In this document: one piece after another, positions 45,530 to 53,517 of the stretch
Layout: each line of letters opens with the position of its first letter
How positions within the stretch are numbered: the stretch's first letter is position 1
NCBI GenBank assembly: GCA_947166385.1
Contig: CAMVEB010000001.1
Span: 292,649-356,648 of the forward strand
Source of the DNA: an uncultured Clostridia bacterium
Lineage (GTDB): Bacteria; Bacillota; Clostridia; Christensenellales; Aristaeellaceae
Direction: 5' to 3'
DNA: 64,000 nucleotides
Position numbers and translations under genes: made by a program
Notes under the pieces: generated by a model
What the model saw: the letters and a program-made list of their open reading frames with translations, nothing else
Databases searched by the model: none
What the model was told of the DNA's origin: nothing

Positions 45530-46442
45530 TGTGCTCGCCTCCTCCCGTCACGCCCAGATAGTAATCCTCCAGGGAGACCGTCTGCAGATGGATCTCCCGA
45601 AGGGCGATGCCCGCATTCACAATGGCCCGGGACATCCCGGCGGTATCATCCAGATGGTCCGACACCCGCAGGGTGCCGTCCGGTTCCGTGATGACCTCCC
45701 CGATACCGATGTCCCGGAGCGCTTTCAGGGTGGCATCATGGTCGTCCGTGCGGATCACAACATACTGCCCGCAGCGACGGTGGAGCTCTTCAGCGGTGAA
45801 CTCATCGAGAAGCGAACCTTCATTGATAATCCCGAAGCTGTCCGCCACCTTGGCCAGCTCGTCCAGGATGTGGCTGGAAATCATGATGGTGATCCCCTTC
45901 TCATCCCGCAGCCGGACCAGCATCTGGCGGACTTCGGCGATTCCCTGCGGATCCAGGCCGTTGATCGGCTCATCCAGAATCAGGATTTTCGGATCGCCCA
46001 CCAATGCCAGCCCGATGCCGAGCCGCTGCCGCATGCCCAGCGAATAGGCGCCCGCCGGCTTTTTCATATCGGTGTTTTCGAGCCCGACGGTTTTCAGCAT
46101 CTCCTCCACATATCCCTTCGGACGGATACCGGCGCCAATGCATTTGATCTTCAGATTCTCATAGGCGGATAGCTTCGGATAGATGCCGGGATACTCGATC
46201 AGCACGCCGACATTTTTCAGCATCTTCCCCATCTCGTAGCCCGTCTTGCCAAAGAGCGAATAGGTGCCCGAAGTCGGCGCGGACAGGCCGCTGATCATAC
46301 GCATGATTGTCGTCTTGCCGGCGCCGTTCCGGCCGATCAGGCCGTAGATCTGGCCTTCCACGATATGCAGATTGATATCCCTGGCCGCGTCCTTGTTGCC
46401 GTATCGCTTTGTGAGGCCCTGGGTTTCCAGAATATATTCCAT
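45522..46442 (-). CDS. ABC transporter ATP-binding protein (BcrA-like)
   Basis: 306 residues. Walker A GRNGAGKTT, Q-loop-like EYPGIYPKLSAYENL, signature YSLGMRQRLGIG, Walker B ILILDEPINGLDP, switch His in ISSHILDEL. A C-terminal regulatory extension of about 80 residues follows. The signature is SLGMRQR rather than LSGGQ, a feature of the BcrA/LanF drug and lantibiotic subfamily. Confidence 0.92.
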   Translation of the reverse strand: MEYILETQGLTKRYGNKDAARDINLHIVEGQIYGLIGRNGAGKTTIMRMISGLSAPTSGTYSLFGKTGYEMGKMLKNVGVLIEYPGIYPKLSAYENLKIKCIGAGIRPKGYVEEMLKTVGLENTDMKKPAGAYSLGMRQRLGIGLALVGDPKILILDEPINGLDPQGIAEVRQMLVRLRDEKGITIMISSHILDELAKVADSFGIINEGSLLDEFTAEELHRRCGQYVVIRTDDHDATLKALRDIGIGEVITEPDGTLRVSDHLDDTAGMSRAIVNAGIALREIHLQTVSLEDYYLGVTGGGEHNG

Positions 46443-46555
46443 GGTCCCTTTCTCCTTCTTTCCGATCTTTCTTCTTCCCCGGCAGGCGGCCCGAACCCCG
46501 GAAAGAGCCCGCCGCCGATCCGCATAATCAGTCAGTTCGGAATGATCGCCGGGCG

Positions 46556-46585
46556 ATTATATCACGTTCTTCCCCTGTCTATCAA
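46556..46585 (-). promoter_or_regulatory. Promoter of the BcrAB-like pair
   Basis: TTGATA (46585-46580), an 18-nt spacer and TATAAT (46561-46556) on the minus strand. Confidence 0.65.
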
Positions 46586-46625
46586 GTCGTGCGGCATTCG
46601 GCTCCCCGCCAGGAATCGTCCTCCG

Positions 46626-46657
46626 AAAAAATGGAGGACAGCCGATCCGGCTGCCCC
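46626..46657 (-). terminator. Terminator after the SH3 protein gene
   Basis: GGGCAGCCG pairs with CGGCTGTCC around a GAT loop on the minus strand, followed by ATTTTTT. Confidence 0.8.
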
Positions 46658-46667
46658 CAACACTTCA

Positions 46668-47168
46668 TTATTTCTTTTCTACCAGGTAATCATTGCCCAT
46701 ATACCCGGTTTTCCCTTTGACCGATACCCGCGACCAGTATCTCCCCTTCTTCAGGATGGTGACTTTTGTGCCGACCCGGTAGGAGCCGAGCACTTCACTG
46801 TCGGAATTCGGCTCGGCGCGGAGATTCAGCCTCGTCCCGGAAGGGGTCCAGACATACATCGTTTTCCCGTCCGGGTCAGCCATCTCCTCCCGCTCGGTCT
46901 TGGTGTAGAGGTACTTGGTCATCATGTACCCTTCCTGCCCTCGCACCCGAACCTTGCACCATTCAACACCCTTCTTCAGGATTTTGACCTCCGTCCCTTT
47001 CGGGAAAGCGTCCAGCACCGTCGCCTTTGTGGATGGCGCTGCCCGCAGACGAACAAGATTGCTCCCCCGGATCTTCCTGGTCTCCGCCACCGCGGATACG
47101 ATCCCGCACACCAGCACCAGGCACAGGACAGCGGCAAGGATCCGTCTGCATCTCATGGATATCATCAT
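46668..47168 (-). CDS. Exported protein with two SH3b domains
   Basis: 166 residues: signal peptide (about 1-27), then two bacterial SH3 repeats, the first from VRLRAAPSTKATVLDAF and the second from LNLRAEPNSDSEVLGSY, each ending in a GxxGYM strand. Such domains bind cell wall or peptide ligands. Start 47168 is chosen from the AAAGGA site; ATG 47165 and 47156 are alternatives. Confidence 0.8.
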   Translation of the reverse strand: MMISMRCRRILAAVLCLVLVCGIVSAVAETRKIRGSNLVRLRAAPSTKATVLDAFPKGTEVKILKKGVEWCKVRVRGQEGYMMTKYLYTKTEREEMADPDGKTMYVWTPSGTRLNLRAEPNSDSEVLGSYRVGTKVTILKKGRYWSRVSVKGKTGYMGNDYLVEKK

Positions 47169-47238
47169 CAAGGTCTCATCCTTTCTCACATTTGGCCGCA
47201 TCCGGCTATACCCCATATATAGATCATGTATTTAGGTT

Positions 47239-47267
47239 ATTATACAACATCCGCAGCCGGAGCACAA
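47239..47267 (-). promoter_or_regulatory. Promoter of the SH3 protein gene
   Basis: TTGTGC (47267-47262), a 17-nt spacer and TATAAT (47244-47239) on the minus strand. Confidence 0.65.
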
Positions 47268-47313
47268 GCTCTTTTTTTATCAGTAAATCCCGCGGCATCC
47301 GTGCTGTCAGCGG

Positions 47314-48672
47314 TCAATACTCCCCCGATTCATCGCCGTAATAGAGATTATAGACCGCGCTCTCCGGCACCCATACCCGGTGGTTCCCGTTGAACCCGTC
47401 ATCCTCGTACCAGAATTCCACATCCACATATCCGTTTTCCCGGCCGAAAATATTCCCGACAGCACTCCGGTTAATCGAAAAGCCTGCCTTGGCATAGTCT
47501 CCGCCGGGGCCGAAATACGTATCGGACGTAGGCCTGATATCACACGCGCAGATGGGCATTTCCTCCTTCACCCGGTTCAGATCCACATCCACCCGCTTCT
47601 CCCCGGTCCACACCCGGTAGCGGCTCTTCGTGCCATTCCGGAAATCCACCTGCACCCACCAGACGTCCCGGACGTTTTTCTTCTTCAGGACGCGGACCGT
47701 CTGATCCTGCCAGGTATCGATAAAGAAGGTTCCGGGTTCCTCATATTCATTGCCGGGACCCGAGCGGGTTGCCAGCCGCATCTTCAGGCCAACCCCGGTT
47801 ATATCAGCCCGGCTTTCATAGACCGTTGCTCCCTTGATTTCCTCCGGAGGCATCGCGATTTCCGCCGGGGCGTTCTGCACCAGCATGACCTCCGACATGC
47901 AGACATCGTTCGGGAAGGCGGAACCTTTATAGATCGAAAGCGGGGTGATCCTGACCCCTGCCACATAAAGGTGCTGCCCGATATCCAGACGAACCCAGTC
48001 CTCCCGGCTGTCCGGCAGCGTGAATTCCAGCCCGTCCTCGAAAATGTTTGTGTTGGTATAGATGAACTCCACCCGGATTTTTTTCAGCCTGGCGTTGAGG
48101 GGATACTGATCCTTTCCCTTGTCGTTATAAGCCCAGAATCCGTTTTTAATCCAGATCTCGTCCACCGTTACGTCATCTTTGCTCAGCAGGAGCGTAATCC
48201 ACGCTTTTTTCATCTTTTTGGCGGAAAACTGCCAGCAGGTGCTCTCATCCCCATCCACCGCTTTCAGCGGAGACCAGAGATCGGGATTCTTCTTGTTGGC
48301 GATAAAGGTATTGGCCTGCGCATCCATCAGCCTTATTTTTACTTTGTCGGATTCCCCCGGAATCTGCTCCAGCTCCGGATCCACCTTGATCCCGATATCC
48401 GCCGGCGCCGACATGCCCGTATCCGTGCCGATCGCGGATGTCTCCGGCCTTGGGGCAGCGCAGTTGGGGCAGTAGTTCCCGGTATTCCCGGTCTGTCCGC
48501 ACTTCGGGCAGGTCCAGGTGCCGTCCGGCCTGGGGGCCGCGCAATTGAAGCAATAATTGCCGGTATTCCCCCGCTGCCCGCAGGACAGGCATGTCCATCC
48601 CCCGTTCTCCGCGATAACAAGGCCCGGCAGCAGCATGAGCGCAAGAATCAACACAAACAGTTTTTTCATCAT
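47314..48672 (-). CDS. Exported double zinc-ribbon, NADase-type glycan-binding and SH3-like protein
   Basis: 452 residues. After a signal peptide (about 1-22) come two near-identical zinc ribbons, CLSCGQRGNTGNYCFNC and CPKCGQTGNTGNYCPNC. A discoidin-like domain of the NADase-type glycan-binding class follows (about 105-270: WSPLKAVDGDESTCWQFS ... VRLDIGQHLYVAGVRI). The C-terminal 160 residues form SH3-like repeats (RSGPGNEYEEPGTF, YFGPGGDYAKAGFSI). Zinc ribbons placed outside the membrane are unusual, since this fold is usually cytoplasmic. Start 48672 (or 48669) lies behind GGGAG. Confidence 0.85.
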   Translation of the reverse strand: MMKKLFVLILALMLLPGLVIAENGGWTCLSCGQRGNTGNYCFNCAAPRPDGTWTCPKCGQTGNTGNYCPNCAAPRPETSAIGTDTGMSAPADIGIKVDPELEQIPGESDKVKIRLMDAQANTFIANKKNPDLWSPLKAVDGDESTCWQFSAKKMKKAWITLLLSKDDVTVDEIWIKNGFWAYNDKGKDQYPLNARLKKIRVEFIYTNTNIFEDGLEFTLPDSREDWVRLDIGQHLYVAGVRITPLSIYKGSAFPNDVCMSEVMLVQNAPAEIAMPPEEIKGATVYESRADITGVGLKMRLATRSGPGNEYEEPGTFFIDTWQDQTVRVLKKKNVRDVWWVQVDFRNGTKSRYRVWTGEKRVDVDLNRVKEEMPICACDIRPTSDTYFGPGGDYAKAGFSINRSAVGNIFGRENGYVDVEFWYEDDGFNGNHRVWVPESAVYNLYYGDESGEY

Positions 48673-48790
48673 CCCCGGTATCTCCCTTCTGTCTGGTCCG
48701 TCTGTCTCTTCCCGCATTCCGGAACCGACCGTTTCGGAATGATTTTCTGATCATCTGTTTTATGAACGCCGGATTTATCCTCTGTTTGTT

Positions 48791-48820
48791 ATTATACCGT
48801 ATCCGGAAGAAGGTTTTCAA
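48791..48820 (-). promoter_or_regulatory. Promoter of the zinc-ribbon protein gene
   Basis: TTGAAA (48820-48815), an 18-nt spacer and TATAAT (48796-48791) on the minus strand. Confidence 0.65.
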
Positions 48821-48903
48821 GACTGAAACGGAAAGAAACAGAGCGCTGAAGAAACGCTTATTCCGATCGCGAAAGATTTCATTCCGATCGTGAACGATTT
48901 GAT

Positions 48904-48932
48904 TTGACTTTCCCCTTTCCCTGTGGTATGAT
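48904..48932 (+). promoter_or_regulatory. Promoter of tRNA-Arg
   Basis: TTGACT (48904-48909), a 17-nt spacer and TATGAT (48927-48932), 12 nt before the mature tRNA. Confidence 0.7.
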
Positions 48933-48944
48933 ACCATCCGTTGA

Positions 48945-49018
48945 GTGCCCGTAGCTCAGCTGGATAGAGTGTCAGACTCCGACTCTGAAGGTCACAGGTT
49001 CGAATCCTGCCGGGCATA
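48945..49018 (+). tRNA. tRNA-Arg(CCG)
   Basis: 74 nt. Acceptor GTGCCCG/CGGGCAT, D-stem GCTC/GAGT, anticodon stem TCAGA/TCTGA with loop CTCCGAC (anticodon CCG), T-loop TTCGAAT. The T-stem has one A-C mismatch at its base. No CCA is encoded. Own promoter and terminator. Confidence 0.93.
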
Positions 49019-49021
49019 CAG

Positions 49022-49060
49022 ACCCGCAAGCGTTGATTTGTAAGCGTTTGCGGGTTTTCT
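49022..49060 (+). terminator. Terminator of tRNA-Arg
   Basis: ACCCGCAAGCG pairs with CGTTTGCGGGT across an 11-nt loop, followed by TTTCTT. Confidence 0.8.
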
Positions 49061-49072
49061 TATGCGTAGAAA

Positions 49073-49094
49073 CAGCCGCCCTGAAAGGCGGCTG
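49073..49094 (+). promoter_or_regulatory. Hairpin ahead of the bacteriocin-like gene
   Basis: CAGCCGCC pairs with GGCGGCTG around a 6-nt loop, without a T-run. It lies about 40 nt before the gene; role unknown. Confidence 0.4.
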
Positions 49095-49134
49095 ACGGCT
49101 ATTAGGATGCCCACAGGGCAAGAAGGATATGAAG

Positions 49135-49362
49135 ATGAATAACAATATGCAGGAACTGAATCTGGACGAAATGGAAATGGTGAACGGTGGATTTGACTGG
49201 CGGAAGTCGGTCCTTGGCGGATTCTTCGGCAGCATGGGCGGCGCCGCGGTGGGCGGCCTGGCCATGTTGGCCGGAGGCCCGATCGGAATCGGCGTGCTGG
49301 CGGGCGCTCTGATCGTTGGCGGCGGCGCTGCCGCGATCGCCGGTGTGTGCGGTGACGACTAA
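49135..49362 (+). CDS. Double-glycine-leader bacteriocin-like peptide
   Basis: 75 residues. The leader MNNNMQELNLDEMEMVNGG has the ELNLDEME-VNGG pattern of peptides cut by C39-peptidase ABC exporters. The mature part (about 56 residues) starts FDWRKSVLGG and is Gly/Ala-rich with GxxxG repeats, as in class IIb two-peptide bacteriocins; it ends in CGDD with a single Cys. No exporter, immunity gene or partner peptide is adjacent. Start 49135 is 8 nt behind AGAAGG; ATG 49129 is also in frame. The TTCG-capped terminator at 49395 ends its transcript. Confidence 0.75.
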   Translation: MNNNMQELNLDEMEMVNGGFDWRKSVLGGFFGSMGGAAVGGLAMLAGGPIGIGVLAGALIVGGGAAAIAGVCGDD

Positions 49363-49389
49363 AATATCCGCGGTAACACTTTATCTCCT

Positions 49390-49530
49390 TTATTCCCGGA
49401 CTGCTTCGGCAGCCCGGGTTTCATTTTCCCTGCGAATCCGGATCAGCTCCATGATATCCAGGAGATCGTCGAGAGTATAGGTGCCGTCCCAGAGCTCATG
49501 CTGCTGCAGACTTACAATATGCTCAATCAT
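49390..49530 (-). CDS. Small protein (46 aa) coupled to the TrkA-C membrane protein
   Basis: 46 residues beginning MIEHIVSLQQHELWDGTYTL, acidic and helical, ending in a charged RRENETRAAEAVRE tail. Its ATG overlaps the TGA of the preceding gene (ATGATTGA), so it is likely translated by coupling. No family recognised. The bacteriocin terminator lies inside its 3' end on the other strand. Confidence 0.55.
   Translation of the reverse strand: MIEHIVSLQQHELWDGTYTLDDLLDIMELIRIRRENETRAAEAVRE
49395..49429 (+). terminator. Terminator of the bacteriocin-like gene
   Basis: CCCGGACTGC and GCAGCCCGGG pair (one mismatch) around a TTCG tetraloop, followed by TTTCATTTT. Confidence 0.75.
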
Positions 49531-50239
49531 CCGCAAAGTGTTCCCGCGCATGGAAGGTCTTGCAGATCGTTTGATAGTTCCCAAATACAGTCAGCTTATC
49601 GCCGGCTTCAAACACAGTATCCGCCCCGGCGGGCGTCGGCTTTCCGCCCGGATGTTCCACCAGCATAACGAGGATACCGGTCTCCGCGCGCAGCTGGGTC
49701 CCTGCCAGGCTGATCCCCTGATATTCTTCCGGAATATGGCGGAGCGTGACCTGGACAATGGATTCGGTACCGATGTTGTCCACCAGCATGACAGCGTTGA
49801 ATGCTTCCTTGCGGTCAAAAGCACGATCCGCAAGACGTCGGAGAATATTATCTCTCCAGGCGTGGATTTTCGGCACCCGCATAAAAATAAAGATCAGGGC
49901 AACTGTGCTCAGCGGAATCAGAAAACCGAAAGCTTTATGCCTGACGTCTAAGGCTTTCATGGATAAAAACACGTTGATGAACGCGGATACAATGGTGACA
50001 TTGAACACATATCCAAAGAGCATGGTAACCCGCGCCAGTCTGCGGCGCCGGCGGGAAGACAGGATGATTTCGCTTTCCCTCGTAGTAAACCCGGTACCTG
50101 TCAGCAACGAGATCACCTGAAAGCGCGCTTTGTCATCCGGCAGCCCTGTCAGGCGGAAGAAAAATGTGAACAGTTCCGTAATCACCCAGTACAGAAGGAT
50201 GATCACGGAGAAGAGCAGCAGGGCAAGATAGATGTTCAT
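49523..50239 (-). CDS. Membrane protein with TrkA C-terminal domain
   Basis: 238 residues. Three membrane helices (about 5-27, 68-92, 97-118), then a cytoplasmic part with a C-terminal TrkA_C domain (GTQLRAETGILVMLVEH ... VFEAGDKLTVFG), which in K+ channels and transporters binds c-di-AMP or nucleotides. No Trk pore is present, so the transported ion, if any, is unknown. Similar free-standing proteins occur in Clostridia. Start 50239 is 8 nt behind GGAGG. Confidence 0.8.
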   Translation of the reverse strand: MNIYLALLLFSVIILLYWVITELFTFFFRLTGLPDDKARFQVISLLTGTGFTTRESEIILSSRRRRRLARVTMLFGYVFNVTIVSAFINVFLSMKALDVRHKAFGFLIPLSTVALIFIFMRVPKIHAWRDNILRRLADRAFDRKEAFNAVMLVDNIGTESIVQVTLRHIPEEYQGISLAGTQLRAETGILVMLVEHPGGKPTPAGADTVFEAGDKLTVFGNYQTICKTFHAREHFADD

Positions 50240-50442
50240 GCAGGGTTCCTCCTGTTCCTATGCGCTTTTCAGAGCAACCGTATAGGAATTCTTTTCAGGC
50301 AGTGGAAATTCCTGCCTGCATCTGCCGGCAGGAACAAAGCCGGTTTTTTTCTGTTGGTTTTTATGCTATGATTGGAGGACAGTGACAGGATCGTCATCGT
50401 GGAACTTTGTGACTCTGATGACAGGAGGTACCCTGATTCGAT

Positions 50443-50928
50443 ATGAAAGTCATCATCATCAACGGCCCTATGGGCGTTGGAAAAACAGCAACCGGAAAGC
50501 TCATCGCTGAAAAGAATCCGGGTACCGCCTTCGTCGACGGCGATTGGTGCATGGATCTTCATCCTTTTGTCGGAAACCGCGAAACGAAAGCCATGGCAGT
50601 TGATAATATTCTCCATATGATCAGCAACTATCAGCATTGTTCTGAATGCAAAATGGTCGTGGTTGTCTGGCTGATGGACGATCAGTGGGTACTCCGGAGC
50701 ATGATGGATGGACTCGATGCCCTGCGGGCAGAAGTAAAAAGCGTCACCCTGGTATGTGATCAGGAAAGCCTGATCAGCCGGTGGAAGAATGATCACAGCT
50801 GCGAATGGCGAACAGATCAATGGCTTGATATCAGTCTGAAGTCGCTGCCCCGCTTTGCATCGATGGAAAACACCATTGACACCAGCAGATTGTCGGTTGA
50901 CCGTGTCGCAGACATGATTTTGCAGTAA
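50443..50928 (+). CDS. Small P-loop kinase-like protein
   Basis: 161 residues. Walker A INGPMGVGKTATG at the N-terminus, an acidic strand VDGDWCMDLHPF, VVVVWLMDDQ (second acidic strand), and a terminal IDTSRLSVDRVADMI typical of AAA_33 and nucleotide/drug kinases. Substrate unknown. Confidence 0.7.
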   Translation: MKVIIINGPMGVGKTATGKLIAEKNPGTAFVDGDWCMDLHPFVGNRETKAMAVDNILHMISNYQHCSECKMVVVVWLMDDQWVLRSMMDGLDALRAEVKSVTLVCDQESLISRWKNDHSCEWRTDQWLDISLKSLPRFASMENTIDTSRLSVDRVADMILQ

Positions 50929-50951
50929 TCAGGGAGCATGATTCCACAAAA

Positions 50952-51083
50952 GTGAACTTTGAAACAGAGCGTCTGATCATCCATCCGCTTGTTCCGGACA
51001 ATGCGGAGGCGTCATTTCGCCGGTGCGGTAATCCGAATGCAGGAAGAGGATACGAGTCAGTTCTGCGTCATCCCACAATATAA
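50952..51083 (+). pseudogene. GNAT acetyltransferase N-terminal fragment
   Basis: Reads NFETERLIIHPLVPDNAEAS from a GTG or lost start, the first strand and helix of a RimJ-like GNAT enzyme. It then turns into unrelated sequence after about 28 codons and stops where the 3' end of the phosphorylase begins. No acetyl-CoA motif is present. It is the remnant of a deleted gene. Confidence 0.6.
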
Positions 51084-51829
51084 CGGGCAAGCTCCAGCGC
51101 AATATCGAAATGGCCCGGATCATGCTGAGTCCCTTTTTTCTGATTCTTCTCTTTTCTGGCATCCCACGTGGGGGCATCCAGAAGGTCTCCGCTGGTGAAG
51201 AAGAAATACACATTCAGGCCCCTGAAATCACACATAGCCTGAACCGCCGCGCACTCCATTTCAATGGAGATACAGCCTTCGCTTTTCCGCTTTTCAAAAT
51301 TGCCTCTTGTTTCCCGATGAACGGCGTCTGTGGTCCAGGTTTTCCCCTGAATATACGGAAGACCTGCTTGCTCCATAAATGCTGCGACAGTGTCGCTGTT
51401 CCTGATCGTGATGTAATCTGATGCCGGGGCATAATGGTAGGAAGTCCCCTCATCGCGATAAGCTGCCGTGGGAACCATGACTCTGCCTCTGGCAATCTCC
51501 TTGTTCAGGCAGCCGCTTCCGCCAAACACCACATATTTGTCCGTATCGATCAGGGACAGCGTATCCTCCATATCCGCCACACAGCCCGGCGCGCCCACAT
51601 AGGACATATACACCGCGAATTCTCTGCCTTCATAAGCGAATCCGTAAACCGGATTCGCTCCGTTGGAGGAATAAAGATCTCCGATTTTTGAACAGTCAAA
51701 CTGTTCCAGAACATACTGCAGGATCTCCCGGGAGAAAGTCAGGATGCAGGCATCCACCTTTTTCGCATTTTCATTGCGCCATACCTTGATGATTTCTTCC
51801 GTATTGCTGTCAAAAGTATCTGTAATCAT
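51068..51829 (-). CDS. Nucleoside phosphorylase (uridine phosphorylase-like)
   Basis: 253 residues. PNP_UDP_1 fold with YMSYVGAPGCVADMED (phosphate site), VFGGSGCLNKEIARGRVMVP, and EGCISIEMECAAVQAMC, the purine/uridine base- and ribose-binding motif. Cleaves a nucleoside with phosphate; the exact base is not decided. Start 51829 lies about 6 nt behind GAGGTGG. Confidence 0.88.
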   Translation of the reverse strand: MITDTFDSNTEEIIKVWRNENAKKVDACILTFSREILQYVLEQFDCSKIGDLYSSNGANPVYGFAYEGREFAVYMSYVGAPGCVADMEDTLSLIDTDKYVVFGGSGCLNKEIARGRVMVPTAAYRDEGTSYHYAPASDYITIRNSDTVAAFMEQAGLPYIQGKTWTTDAVHRETRGNFEKRKSEGCISIEMECAAVQAMCDFRGLNVYFFFTSGDLLDAPTWDARKEKNQKKGTQHDPGHFDIALELARYIVG

Positions 51830-51901
51830 ATTGCCACCTCGCCATTGTCGGAAAATATCGAGCCTCGGTTTTATGATTCGATGCGGATCACAGGGAATCC
51901 T

Positions 51902-51929
51902 TTGAATTTTGCCGCATATGCTGTATACT
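51902..51929 (+). promoter_or_regulatory. Promoter of the C69 peptidase gene
   Basis: TTGAAT (51902-51907), a 16-nt spacer and TATACT (51924-51929). Confidence 0.55.
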
Positions 51930-52021
51930 ATGGTTATCACTTTGGAGATCTTCCGTGTCTTTCTCAGCTGCGAACCCATCAACATACCGGTTCAACAAAC
52001 CGGATCAGGGAGGGTATGATC

Positions 52022-53485
52022 ATGCTGAAAAAACTCATCACGCTTTTCCTCGTCATGATTTTCCTGCCCATTGGGGCGTCCGCCTGTACGGCCATCTATG
52101 CCGGATCAGGAATGACAGCGGACGGGAGCACCATATTCGGGCGGGTGGAGGATTATTTCTCCGACGAGGGATGGCCCAAGCTCTTTGACGTTGTGCCTGA
52201 AGGCGTCCATCAGGCCGGCGAGGTCTATACAGGATGCTTTGGCTTCACCTGGACCTTTACCCATGACAGCTATGGATACACAGCATTCTGCGACAACAAT
52301 TCCCTGGGCGTCTGCCCTGACTGTCAGGGAACGCACGCACATACCCCCTACCAGGCGGCCGGGACAAACAGCAGGGGCGTCACCGTGACGGCTACGGAAA
52401 CCCTTTGTGCGAACGAAGCTGTCACCGCAGTGGATCCGTTCCATAATTCCACCGGAATCGAGGAGGCGGAGATTCCCACGATCCTGCTCAGCGAGGCGTC
52501 CACAGCCCGTGAAGCAGTGATGCTTCTGGCATCCATTTTTGCAGCCGACGGCGCGAACGCCGGCAGCGGTGTTTTCGTCGGAGATGCCGACGAGGTCTGG
52601 TATATCGAGAGCATGAGCGGCAGACAGTATATCGCGGTTCGCCTGAACGCGGACATGGTTTTCATCTGTCCGAACATTTCAGCCATCGGTCTGATTGATC
52701 TGAATGATACGGAAAATGTAATTGCGTCGGACAGGCTGATTGAAACCGCTTTGGAAGCGGGGACTTTTGTCGGAGATGCCGCGGCGCGGAGAATCGACTA
52801 TGCCGCGTCCTATGACAAAGCTCCGGATTCAACCTATCATCGGCTGGCCGCGGGGCTGAATTTTCTGGCAGGAAAGCGCCTGTATCCCGCGGAACTGACA
52901 CAGGACGGCATCGACGGAAACGCATTCAGAATTTCCAATGTGGACGCGGAAGGAAGGACCGTGGCTCCGTATACCAACATCCTGCCGGAGAAGCAGCTCA
53001 GCATCCGCGATGTGATGGCCTTCGTCCAGCAAACGCCGATCAGCAGCAGCAGGAACCTCGAGACCCATCTCTTCCAGATTGCAGATTCTTCGAAAACCGG
53101 CACCGTGGAATGGGTCTCCATGGCGGATCCCCGTACCAGCGTTTTTATCCCGTATCTTCCCATGGAAACAGAAGAAGTCTTTGCCCCCTTCCATACGGCA
53201 ACCGGTATGCCGGACCTGGTGGAAGAAAAACCTTCCGAGGGGCTGTGCTACGCCATGGAAAATGGAGGCTGGGGCATCTATCCGGAAAACTGGAAGGATT
53301 CATGGTACTGGGTGTTCACCCGGCTGGAGCATATCGCCAGGGGCGATGAAAAAGCGGCAGCCGCGATCCGGGAGGCCATGGATGAGCTGCAGAATGAAAT
53401 CTGCGCTTCCGGCTTGATCGGGAACGCGGTCGCGGAGAAAGCCTGGAATACGGCCATGAATCTTCTGAATGAATTTGGAAAGTAA
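52022..53485 (+). CDS. Exported C69-family dipeptidase (Ntn hydrolase)
   Basis: 487 residues. The signal peptide ends in GASA and is followed at once by Cys (CTAIYAGSGMTADGSTIFGR), the N-terminal nucleophile of peptidase family C69 (PepD/linear amide C-N hydrolases). So signal cleavage or autoprocessing would expose the catalytic residue. Further conserved: FCDNNSLGVC, AGTNSRGVTVTATETLCAN and EVWYIESMSGRQY. Cleaves dipeptides or amide links outside the cell. Start 52022 is 7 nt behind GGGAGGG; ATG 52016 is possible. Confidence 0.9.
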   Translation: MLKKLITLFLVMIFLPIGASACTAIYAGSGMTADGSTIFGRVEDYFSDEGWPKLFDVVPEGVHQAGEVYTGCFGFTWTFTHDSYGYTAFCDNNSLGVCPDCQGTHAHTPYQAAGTNSRGVTVTATETLCANEAVTAVDPFHNSTGIEEAEIPTILLSEASTAREAVMLLASIFAADGANAGSGVFVGDADEVWYIESMSGRQYIAVRLNADMVFICPNISAIGLIDLNDTENVIASDRLIETALEAGTFVGDAAARRIDYAASYDKAPDSTYHRLAAGLNFLAGKRLYPAELTQDGIDGNAFRISNVDAEGRTVAPYTNILPEKQLSIRDVMAFVQQTPISSSRNLETHLFQIADSSKTGTVEWVSMADPRTSVFIPYLPMETEEVFAPFHTATGMPDLVEEKPSEGLCYAMENGGWGIYPENWKDSWYWVFTRLEHIARGDEKAAAAIREAMDELQNEICASGLIGNAVAEKAWNTAMNLLNEFGK

Positions 53486-53517
53486 GACTTGATTGCGCAA
53501 CAGAATCCCGATCTGTC

